A stretch of 16,935 bases of DNA, taken from positions 1 through 16,935 of the forward strand of contig JAIHTM010000025.1 in NCBI GenBank assembly GCA_022713905.1, read 5' to 3'. The DNA comes from Collinsella sp. (GTDB lineage Bacteria; Actinomycetota; Coriobacteriia; Coriobacteriales; Coriobacteriaceae). The position numbers and the translations under genes are program-made. Below, piece after piece: positions 1-7,780 of this stretch. The stretch's first letter is position 1. Every line of letters starts with the position of its first letter. The notes under the pieces are model-generated. The model did not search any database. It saw nothing but the letters and a program-made list of their open reading frames with translations, and was not told the DNA's origin.

Positions 1-454
1 CCTGGGTAACCTCTTCCCCAGCTTTAAGAAGATGATGGCACCGGCACTTTCCGCCATCATCGTGCTCGTCTTCTTTGCCATGGGCTCGACTATGACCTTT
101 GGCCAGCTCATTAATGGCGGTCTCCCCGGTATTCTGCTCGGCGTGATCTGCTCGGTGGTCTTTGCAATTCCCGTCATCGCGGTCGATAAGCTCACGGGTG
201 GTACGGGTGTCGCAGGTGCGGCCATTTCGAGCTGCGCTGGAGCCAATGTGGCCACGCCTGCTGCCATGGCAAGCGTCAACGAGGCCTTGTACGGCGGTGC
301 GGTGCTCGCGACGGCTACGGCACAGGTTGCTGCCTGCGCAATCGTGACGGCTATTTTGACCCCGCTGGTCACCAGCTGGTGCTACAAGCATTTTGAGGGC
401 CAGGGCAACGGCGATAGCAAGGCAACGACCGACAAGGCCGCCGCAGCCGCCTAA
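1..454 (+). CDS. kdgT: 2-keto-3-deoxygluconate permease, C-terminal part (5' end outside window)
   Basis: The open frame is already running at base 2 and ends with TAA at 452-454, so about 150 C-terminal residues are visible. The fragment is very hydrophobic, with about four membrane segments and a charged soluble tail rich in Gly, Asp, Lys and Ala. The stretches NGGLPGILLGV, DKLTGGTGVAGAAISSCAGA and the ending AILTPLVTSWCYKHFE match what I remember of the KdgT family of proton-coupled 2-keto-3-deoxygluconate importers, which serve pectin and glucuronate breakdown. The usual family length is about 320 residues, so roughly half is missing because of the window edge, not mutation. A hairpin terminator follows directly, so it is the last gene of its transcript. 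No other uronate gene is visible. Confidence 0.8.
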   Translation, partial: LGNLFPSFKKMMAPALSAIIVLVFFAMGSTMTFGQLINGGLPGILLGVICSVVFAIPVIAVDKLTGGTGVAGAAISSCAGANVATPAAMASVNEALYGGAVLATATAQVAACAIVTAILTPLVTSWCYKHFEGQGNGDSKATTDKAAAAA

Positions 455-492
455 TGCCAAGCGGCAATCAAAGCTAAAAACTAGCTACGCCA

Positions 493-535
493 CAGGGCGG
501 CCACGGGGGATCCCGTGGTCGCCCTGCATGTTTCT
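493..535 (+). terminator. Rho-independent terminator after kdgT
   Basis: A 15-bp stem (493-507 with 512-526, one G-U pair) closes a 4-base loop and is followed by a short T-rich stretch (531-535). It lies 38 bases after the kdgT stop. Confidence 0.7.
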
Positions 536-665
536 GTAGGGTCTCTGAGACACTTTACCCTGCTAAAGCTGGCATAACAGCTAGAGCGAACGTCGTACAA
601 AGGCAAGGAAAAAAAACATACAAATCGGTGAACGGTGGTTGTTCGCGCTCGCATTTCCTGCGGGT

Positions 666-692
666 TTGTAAAAAACGCCCTTATGATATAAA
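666..692 (+). promoter_or_regulatory. Candidate pflB promoter (extended -10)
   Basis: TGATATAAA (684-692) is an extended -10 hexamer (TATAAA at 687-692 preceded by TG and one base). TTGTAA at 666-671 could be a -35, though the 15-base spacer is short. Transcription would start near 699. This is the best sigma-70-like site in the gap but rests on sequence only. Confidence 0.4.
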
Positions 693-889
693 AAAAGAAA
701 CATATAACAGCCCAGATGGAGAGGGTCGCTATGTTATCCTTCTCAGACGGGTGAAATCTTGGGTTTTGGGTTGTAGTTCCAAGGTGGACAAACGTTTTCT
801 CTGCACCAGCGTGTGGTGAAGAACGGAAGAAGCCGGTAGTGCAAGTCGAAAATTCAAGAATTCAATAAGCAGCGGTGTGAGAGAGCGCC

Positions 890-921
890 GCATTACACGT
901 AACTAGGAGCGTGGTTACACA

Positions 922-925
<4 letters not shown>
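890..925 (+). promoter_or_regulatory. Hairpin enclosing the pflB ribosome binding site and start codon
   Basis: GCATT (890-894) pairs with AATGC (921-925), and GTAAC (899-903) pairs with GTTAC (914-918). The AGGAG ribosome binding site (905-909) lies in the apical loop and the ATG (922-924) is inside the lower stem. If it forms, the hairpin would limit initiation at pflB. The stems are short, so this is tentative. Confidence 0.35.
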
Positions 926-2973
<2,048 letters not shown>

Positions 2974-2974
2974 C

Positions 2975-2999
2975 TATTGTTAGTGCTATACTAACAATA
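2975..2999 (+). promoter_or_regulatory. Extended -10 promoter inside a perfect dyad, upstream of grcA
   Basis: Ten-base arms (2975-2984 and 2990-2999) are perfect inverted repeats around a 5-base centre. TGCTATACT (2984-2992), a strong extended -10, lies across the centre of this dyad, so a protein bound there would cover the promoter. There is no clear -35. Alternatively the dyad acts as an RNA hairpin between the two cistrons. The TTGTTA/TAACAA ends resemble the redox regulator Rex, but the spacing (9 instead of 6 bases between them) does not fit Rex. Confidence 0.5.
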
Positions 3000-3015
3000 A
3001 CGATTACTGATTAGT

Positions 3016-3035
3016 GCGCCGGTTTCGGCCGGCGC
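3016..3035 (+). promoter_or_regulatory. GC-rich hairpin in the grcA leader
   Basis: GCGCCGG (3016-3022) pairs with CCGGCGC (3029-3035) over a 6-base loop. There is no following T run, so it is not a terminator. It sits 10 bases before the AAGGAGA ribosome binding site (3046-3052) and may shield the 5' end of a short grcA transcript or mark an mRNA processing point. Confidence 0.4.
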
Positions 3036-3058
3036 CTATTAATCGAAGGAGACACATT

Positions 3059-3310
3059 ATGAAGGTTTCTGAAGTTTCCGAGACCCAGGCCGATAACCTG
3101 GTCCACATGCTCGACGCTTACGCCGAGAAGGGTGGCCACCACCTGAACATCAACGTCTTCAACCGTGAGACGCTGCTCGACGCTCAGGCTCACCCCGAGA
3201 AGTACCCGCAGCTGACCATCCGCGTTTCCGGCTATGCCGTGAACTTCCACACGCTCACCAAGGAGCAGCAGGACGAGGTCATTGCGCGTACCTTCCACAA
3301 CAAGTTCTAA
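3059..3310 (+). CDS. grcA: Stand-alone glycyl-radical domain of pyruvate formate-lyase
   Basis: The 83 residues are the missing C-terminal domain of PflB. GGHHLNINVFNRETLLDA (25-42), HPEKYPQLTIRVSGYAVNFH (45-64) and the ending TKEQQDEVIARTFHNKF align with the last part of E. coli PflB. G58 in RVSGYAV is the glycine from which PflA abstracts hydrogen. The fold also resembles E. coli GrcA (YfiD), which repairs oxygen-cleaved PFL, but there PflB keeps its own radical domain. Here PflB lacks one, so this protein should be an essential subunit; 683 plus 83 residues roughly equals one whole PFL. The start is ATG 3059 with AAGGAGA 6 bases upstream; an earlier in-frame start at 3014 has no ribosome binding site. 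It lies 85 bases after pflB, in a different frame. Confidence 0.92.
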   Translation: MKVSEVSETQADNLVHMLDAYAEKGGHHLNINVFNRETLLDAQAHPEKYPQLTIRVSGYAVNFHTLTKEQQDEVIARTFHNKF

Positions 3311-3326
3311 AGGGGTTTAACTCCCG

Positions 3327-3471
3327 CAGGATCGCCGGGCCGCTTTGGGTTACTTTCCAAAACGTCCTCGGACATGCAAAGGGCTCCGCTGCGCGCTTCG
3401 CGCGGCGGAGCCCTTTGCGTCCTGCGGAAATGTTTTGGAAAGTAACCCAAAGCGGCCCGGCGGGGGTCCTG
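3327..3471 (+). repeat. Large nested hairpin element, copy A (after grcA)
   Basis: The outer arms 3334-3363 and 3432-3461 are perfectly complementary over 30 bp. A short extension pairs 3327-3332 with 3466-3471. Inside is a conserved unpaired segment GTCCTCGGACAT (3364-3375), then a perfect 14-bp stem (3376-3389 with 3405-3418). Next comes a 15-base apical loop (3390-3404) that itself folds as CGCGC-TTC-GCGCG, then a second conserved segment GTCCTGCGGAAAT (3419-3431). The outer stem begins 23 bases after the grcA stop. No T run follows, so it is not an ordinary terminator. A second copy with the same unpaired segments but different arms lies at 15805-15989 on the minus strand. Confidence 0.85.
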
Positions 3472-3552
3472 TGTAGTCACCCTTTAGGCGGAACTCTCCT
3501 AATTATTTGGATGAGTCGTTTACTTACTTGTGCTGTTACCGTCTTCCCGCTG

Positions 3553-3592
3553 TTGTTGGGGTATGCTTTGTTCGTATGTAAACGTATGACAT
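3553..3592 (+). promoter_or_regulatory. Promoter and probable auto-operator of the LacI-type regulator
   Basis: TTGTTG (3553-3558) and TATGTA (3575-3580), 16 bases apart, form a plausible promoter. TGTAAACGTATGACAT (3577-3592) resembles the operator copies at 4726-4760, with the same central CG and right half TGACAT. It overlaps the end of the -10 and the start point, which suggests autorepression. Confidence 0.45.
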
Positions 3593-3611
3593 GTTGATGG
3601 GGGAGGGTGCT

Positions 3612-4622
3612 ATGGCTCGCGAGGGTGCTCGTTCTAAGGATACGGCTAAGCCTGGTATCAAGGAAGTTGCAGCGGTGGCGGGGGTTTCGCCTACTACGGT
3701 ATCTCGCGTGCTTAATAATCGCGGCTATATTAGCCAAGAGACCCGCGATAAGGTCCATGCCGCGATGGAGCGCATCAACTATACGCCCAACGATATCGCC
3801 CGTGCCATGCTCAACGGTCGCCTGAATCTTATCGGTATGATCGTTCCCTTTGTGAGCAGCCCGTTCCATGCTCAGGTTGTGCAGGCGGTCGAGCGCACGT
3901 TAGCGGAAAACGGCTTTAAGATGTTGCTGTGCAACAGCGCCAATCGACCTGATCTTGAGCGTTCCTATATCGACATGCTCCGCCGCAATATGGTCGACGG
4001 CGTCATCGTCAACTCCCTCAATATCGGTGCCGAGGCATATGCCGAGATGGGCTTGAGCCTGGTTGGCATCGACTGCGATCTTGGCGAGGGCTCTGTCCAG
4101 ATTGCAAGTGACAGCTATGGCATTGGCGAGCTCGCCACGCGCCGTCTGATTGATGACGGCTGCAGGCGTATCCTGTGCCTGCGCAGCAATAGCCGCATGC
4201 GCATGCCTGCCAATAAGCGTACCGATGCCTACCTCGATGTTGTTGAGCAGGCCGGTTTGTCCGCGCTTGTCCGTGAGGTTGAGTTCGTTAAGCCCGACGA
4301 CGAAAAGGGCGCGGTCGTTGCGAAGATCCTCGATGAGAACCCCGATATTGACGGCATCTTTGCGGGAGACGATACGATGGCGGCCATCTGTCTCAACGTG
4401 ATGAAGCAGCGCGGCTTGAGCGCTCCAGACGATATTAAGGTCGTGGGCGCGGATGGTGCCCGCCGAACTATGACGTTTATGCCTGACTTAACAACCGTAC
4501 GTCAAGATATCGATCGCATCGGAGAGCTCGCGGCGCAATCCATCATCGCTCTTATTAACGGCGATAATCCCGAATCGAATATCAAGCTCCCCGTTGAACT
4601 CATTGAGGGCAAAACCGCATAG
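3612..4622 (+). CDS. scrR: LacI-family repressor of the sucrose/fructan operon
   Basis: A 336-residue DNA-binding transcription regulator. Residues 16-61 form the LacI helix-turn-helix and hinge (IKEVAAVAGVSPTTVSRVLN, then INYTPNDIARAM). From about residue 70 follows the periplasmic-binding-protein-like sugar-sensing domain (LIGMIVPFVSSPFHAQVVQA, DGIFAGDDTMA, LTTVRQDIDRIGELA). The start ATG 3612 is preceded by GGGAGGG at 3601-3607; an ATG at 3591 in the same frame lacks a good site. It stands directly upstream of, and parallel to, the GH32-PTS-GH32 genes, and operator-like repeats flank their promoter. The role as local repressor relieved by sucrose or its phosphate is inferred from this position. 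The symbol is assigned by context; the true inducer cannot be read from sequence. Confidence 0.85.
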   Translation: MAREGARSKDTAKPGIKEVAAVAGVSPTTVSRVLNNRGYISQETRDKVHAAMERINYTPNDIARAMLNGRLNLIGMIVPFVSSPFHAQVVQAVERTLAENGFKMLLCNSANRPDLERSYIDMLRRNMVDGVIVNSLNIGAEAYAEMGLSLVGIDCDLGEGSVQIASDSYGIGELATRRLIDDGCRRILCLRSNSRMRMPANKRTDAYLDVVEQAGLSALVREVEFVKPDDEKGAVVAKILDENPDIDGIFAGDDTMAAICLNVMKQRGLSAPDDIKVVGADGARRTMTFMPDLTTVRQDIDRIGELAAQSIIALINGDNPESNIKLPVELIEGKTA

Positions 4623-4674
4623 TTCATCCCGTGCCAAAAGAAGTCCTCAAACGCCTCTGATGACCGTTCACCGG

Positions 4675-4763
4675 CATATGTCAACCGTTTGCCGACGACT
4701 GGAACTGCGAAAAGACGTATTGGTGTGAAAACGTTTGACATATGAAAACGATTGACATATCTT
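4675..4763 (+). promoter_or_regulatory. Three LacI-type operators and the promoter of the sucrose operon
   Basis: Two direct repeats, TGAAAACGTTTGACATAT (4726-4743) and TGAAAACGATTGACATAT (4743-4760), differ by one base and have centres 17 bases apart. A third, inverted copy lies at 4675-4694 (ATGTCAACCGTTTG on the plus strand). The first direct repeat contains a perfect -35 TTGACA (4735-4740), and TATCTT (4758-4763) follows after 17 bases, so bound repressor would block RNA polymerase. The upstream copy could support looping. Confidence 0.7.
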
Positions 4764-4805
4764 GCCATTGTACCGAGTTAGTATGTCGTGGAAAGGAAGT
4801 CTCGG

Positions 4806-6188
4806 ATGCACAAGGTGTATTACCAGCCTGAGGGAATTTGGGTAGGCGACATCATGCCGTACGGCGAGGACGGCACGTTCTATCTCTATCATCAGCGTGA
4901 CACGCGTAACCCCGAACCTTTCGGAGAGCCGTTTGGCTGGGCACTCGCTACGACCAAGGATTTCGTCAACTACAAGGACTTTGGCGAGAGCCTTGAGCGC
5001 GGCGGCGACGAGGAAGTCGACCAGTACATTTATGCCGGCACGGTGTTTAAGGTGGGCGACAAGTACCATGCGCTCTACACTGGTTGCAATCGCGATAAGG
5101 TCCGCGCACGTTTGATGAAGCAGGTTCTTCTTCACGCAACGAGCGACGACGCCGTCAAGTGGGAGAAGAATATCGCCGAGACGCTGCTTCCGCCCCAGGA
5201 GGGTTACGATGACCGCAACTGGCGCGATCCCTTTGTGCTTTGGGATGAGGAGAACGAAGAGTACATGCTCATCCTCGGCACGCGTGTGGGCGAGGACAAG
5301 CGTCTGATGACCGGCCGCCTGGTCAAGTTCACCTCCAAGGATCTGACCAACTGGGAGTTCCAGGGCGACTGGTGGAACCCGGGCCTGTACACCATGTTTG
5401 AGATGCCTGATCTCTTTAAGATGGGCGACTGGTGGTACCTCGTCTTTTCCGAGTACAGCGACGGCAACAAGACCCGTTACCGCATGTCCAAGTCCATCAA
5501 CGGTCCTTGGATTACCCCCGCTGACGACTCCTTCGACGGCCGCGCGTACTACGCCGCTCGCACCGCATTCGATGGCGAGCGTCGGGTTCTCTTTGGTTGG
5601 GTTCCTACGCGTGACGAGGGCGGCGACCCCAGCTCTTACCTATGGGGTGGCACCTTTATGCCCCTCGAGATCGTTCAGCGTGCCGACGGAACGCTTGGCA
5701 CCAAGCTCCCCGACAGCATGCTTGGCGCCTTTGGCGAGGCTAAGGCAGTCGAGACCTTTGAGCTTTCCTGCGAGTCGGGCAAGGTCGAGCAGGTGCTCGC
5801 CGCAGATGCCGGCTCCACCTACTTGCTCGATGCCGACATTGAGCTCGGCGGTAACGCTGCCGGCTTCTCGGTCAAGTTCGCCGAGGACGCCGAGACCGGT
5901 CTTGCCTATGAGTTCCGCGCCAACCTGCGCGAGGGCAAGCTCGAGTTCACGCCGGCTCCCCAGTACCCGTGGTTCCAGGTCAACAACATGGGCCTCGAGC
6001 GTCCGTTGTTCTTTAAGGGCGAGGGCACTCACCATGTGCGTCTGGTCGTCGACGACGACATCGCGACCATCTTTGTCGATGACGTTGCGCTCAACGCTCG
6101 CTTCTGCAACAAGCAGGGCCAGGGTGTGGCGCTTACCGTCACCGACGGTGCGCTCAAGTGCGCAAACGCAACGATCGCGTCTCTGTAG
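4806..6188 (+). CDS. Divergent GH32 beta-fructosidase
   Basis: A 460-residue glycoside hydrolase with a five-bladed propeller domain followed by a beta-sandwich domain (from about residue 300). The N terminus lacks the classical WMNDPNG; the equivalent position reads WVGDIMP, with D15 as the likely nucleophile. The transition-state Asp is in NWRDPF (D141) and the acid/base Glu in FEMPDLF (E199, where most GH32 enzymes have ECPD). There is no signal peptide, so it is cytoplasmic and probably acts on sugars delivered by the PTS. The start ATG 4806 has AAGGAAG 6 bases upstream; the in-frame GTG at 4788 is not supported. It is first in the operon and 45 bases before the PTS gene. Substrate is uncertain: short fructans, sucrose-6-phosphate or a related fructoside. 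Confidence 0.82.
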   Translation: MHKVYYQPEGIWVGDIMPYGEDGTFYLYHQRDTRNPEPFGEPFGWALATTKDFVNYKDFGESLERGGDEEVDQYIYAGTVFKVGDKYHALYTGCNRDKVRARLMKQVLLHATSDDAVKWEKNIAETLLPPQEGYDDRNWRDPFVLWDEENEEYMLILGTRVGEDKRLMTGRLVKFTSKDLTNWEFQGDWWNPGLYTMFEMPDLFKMGDWWYLVFSEYSDGNKTRYRMSKSINGPWITPADDSFDGRAYYAARTAFDGERRVLFGWVPTRDEGGDPSSYLWGGTFMPLEIVQRADGTLGTKLPDSMLGAFGEAKAVETFELSCESGKVEQVLAADAGSTYLLDADIELGGNAAGFSVKFAEDAETGLAYEFRANLREGKLEFTPAPQYPWFQVNNMGLERPLFFKGEGTHHVRLVVDDDIATIFVDDVALNARFCNKQGQGVALTVTDGALKCANATIASL

Positions 6189-6233
6189 CGGCAACGAACC
6201 GTTTTATGATTTAGAAAAGGAATGGAGAGGAAC

Positions 6234-7685
6234 ATGGACTACAAGGCAGTGTCCCAGCAAGTCGTCGACAACGTCGGCGGACTGGAGAACATCGAGGGCG
6301 CCACGCATTGCGTGACCCGTCTGCGTCTGGTGCTCAAGGATACGAGCAAATACAACAAGGCCGAGCTCGAGAACATCGATGGCGTCAAGGGCGTGCTGTA
6401 CAACAGCGGCCAGCTCATGATCATCTTCGGTACCGGTACCGTCAACAAGGTTTACGATGAGTTTATGGCTCTGACGGGCGTTAAGGAGATCAGTGCTTCC
6501 GAGGTCAAGGGCGCCGAGGCGGACAAGAAGGGCAAGTTCTTCTCGGTCCTCAAGGTATTCTCGGACATCTTTATCCCCATCATTCCCGCCTTCGTCGGCG
6601 CTGCAATCATCATCGGCCTTAAGTCGCTGATCGTTGCCAACGGCCTCTTTGGCATGGAGGGCAGCCTCGCCGATCACAGCGAGTTCCTCAAGAACCTCGC
6701 AAGCTTCTTTTCCATTATCGCCACCACGTTCGACTACCTGCCTGTCCTGGTTATGTACAGCGCAGTCAAGCGTTTTGGCGGTAACCCGATCCTGGGCATC
6801 CTCGTCGGTATCGTCATGGTTCACCCGAGCCTTATGAACCGCAACACGTTCGTTATGGACCCGACGGGTGCTGAGTACTGGAACTTTGGTCCGCTCTCCA
6901 TTCCCATGGTTGCTTTCCAGGGCGGCGTGTTCCCTGCAATTCTGACCGCCTGGTTTATGGCCAAGGTCGAAAAGATTGCCCAGAAGTACATCCCCGAGGT
7001 CGTTTCGTTCGTCTTTGTCCCGACCGTTACCCTGATTCTTGCTAACGTCGCCCTGTTCACCGTGTTCGGCCCGCTCGGTAACCTGATCGGTGACGTCCTC
7101 GCCGGCGTAATCGATATCCTGTACAACAGGATGGGCGTCTTTGGTGCCTTTGTCTTCGCCGCGTTCCTGCAGCCGCTCGTCGTTACCGGTACGCATCAGT
7201 TCATCCAGGGTATCGAGGCAAACCTTGTTGCCACGACTGGCTTCAACTACATCCAGGCCATCTGGTCGGTTTCCATCATCGCCCAGGGCGGCGGCGCCAT
7301 CGGTATGTACCTCATTCACAAGAAGCACTCCAAAGAGCGCAACATCTGCATGTCGTCCTTTATCCCGACGCTGGTCGGAATCTCCGAGCCCGCTATCTTT
7401 GCTGCAAACATGCGCTATTCGATCATTCCGTTCATCTGCGCATGCATCGGTGCAGGCTGCGGCGGTGCCTTCGTCAAGCTCTTTGAGGTGCGCGCTATCG
7501 GTCAGGGTCTGACCGGTGTGCTTGGCCTGCTCATCGTTACGCCCGAGACTCTCGTGTGGTATGTGGCTGGCAATCTCATCGCCTTTATCGTGCCGATCGT
7601 CTTGATCTTTGCCTACAACAAGGCAAAGGGAGTGCCGACCACTGATGAAGAGGGCGCTGGCGCTGGCTTCGATGTCAGCTTCTAG
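6234..7685 (+). CDS. scrA: PTS sucrose-type permease, EIIBC
   Basis: A 483-residue phosphotransferase permease of the glucose-sucrose family. The N-terminal EIIB domain (about 1-85) carries the phosphorylated cysteine C26 in ATHCVTRLRLVLKD. A linker rich in Lys and Glu leads to the membrane EIIC domain (about 105-470, roughly ten hydrophobic segments), which includes the substrate-site motif GISEP at 382-386. No EIIA domain follows, so phosphate must come from an EIIA encoded elsewhere, as in other sucrose EIIBC proteins. ATG 6234 is chosen because GGAGAGG precedes it and the protein then begins MDYKAVSQQVVDNVGG, as is usual in this family; ATG 6222 is an alternative. It lies between two GH32 genes, which argues for sucrose or a related fructoside. 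Confidence 0.88.
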   Translation: MDYKAVSQQVVDNVGGLENIEGATHCVTRLRLVLKDTSKYNKAELENIDGVKGVLYNSGQLMIIFGTGTVNKVYDEFMALTGVKEISASEVKGAEADKKGKFFSVLKVFSDIFIPIIPAFVGAAIIIGLKSLIVANGLFGMEGSLADHSEFLKNLASFFSIIATTFDYLPVLVMYSAVKRFGGNPILGILVGIVMVHPSLMNRNTFVMDPTGAEYWNFGPLSIPMVAFQGGVFPAILTAWFMAKVEKIAQKYIPEVVSFVFVPTVTLILANVALFTVFGPLGNLIGDVLAGVIDILYNRMGVFGAFVFAAFLQPLVVTGTHQFIQGIEANLVATTGFNYIQAIWSVSIIAQGGGAIGMYLIHKKHSKERNICMSSFIPTLVGISEPAIFAANMRYSIIPFICACIGAGCGGAFVKLFEVRAIGQGLTGVLGLLIVTPETLVWYVAGNLIAFIVPIVLIFAYNKAKGVPTTDEEGAGAGFDVSF

Positions 7686-7724
7686 TTGAGCCGTTCAGCG
7701 TAATCTGAGGATAAGTCCATTTGA

Positions 7725-7762
7725 GGAAGGGCGTTCGGCTCGTGTGAGTCGAGCGTCCTTTC
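7725..7762 (+). promoter_or_regulatory. Hairpin between the PTS gene and scrB
   Basis: A stem of about 17 bp (7725-7741 with 7746-7762, including a few G-U pairs) closes a GTGT loop. There is no T run. All deviations from perfect pairing are G-U in the plus-strand RNA, which favours an RNA structure in the operon message, for example for mRNA stability or partial attenuation before scrB. Confidence 0.5.
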
Positions 7763-7780
7763 CCATAGACGAGAAGGTCA

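Larger units (their letters stand above)
455..921 (+). other. Intergenic region with long pflB leader
   Basis: This 467-base gap holds the kdgT terminator, a candidate pflB promoter near 666-692 and then about 220 bases of apparent untranslated leader before the pflB start. A 63-codon open frame at 628-819 has no ribosome binding site and a composition unlike a protein, so I do not call it a gene. I looked for a ZTP (pfl motif) riboswitch because that class is named after pfl genes, but found only the short GGGTCG at 723-728 and no matching downstream conserved segment. Confidence 0.5.

Noticed and set aside
715..790. ZTP (pfl motif) riboswitch in the pflB leader
   Set aside because: Only GGGTCG is present. 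The conserved downstream hairpin and pseudoknot segment of that class could not be found.
628..819. 63-codon open frame upstream of pflB
   Set aside because: No ribosome binding site, it overlaps the promoter candidate, and the product shows no protein-like pattern.
2975..2999. Binding site for the redox regulator Rex
   Set aside because: The TTGTTA and TAACAA ends match, but they are 9 bases apart instead of the 6 expected for Rex.
3327..3471. Ordinary Rho-independent terminator after grcA
   Set aside because: The structure is far larger than a terminator, has conserved unpaired segments and no T run after the stem.
6204..7328. 374-codon minus-strand frame opposite the PTS gene
   Set aside because: Antisense shadow of the EIIBC gene, with an Asp/Glu/His-rich product and no family features.
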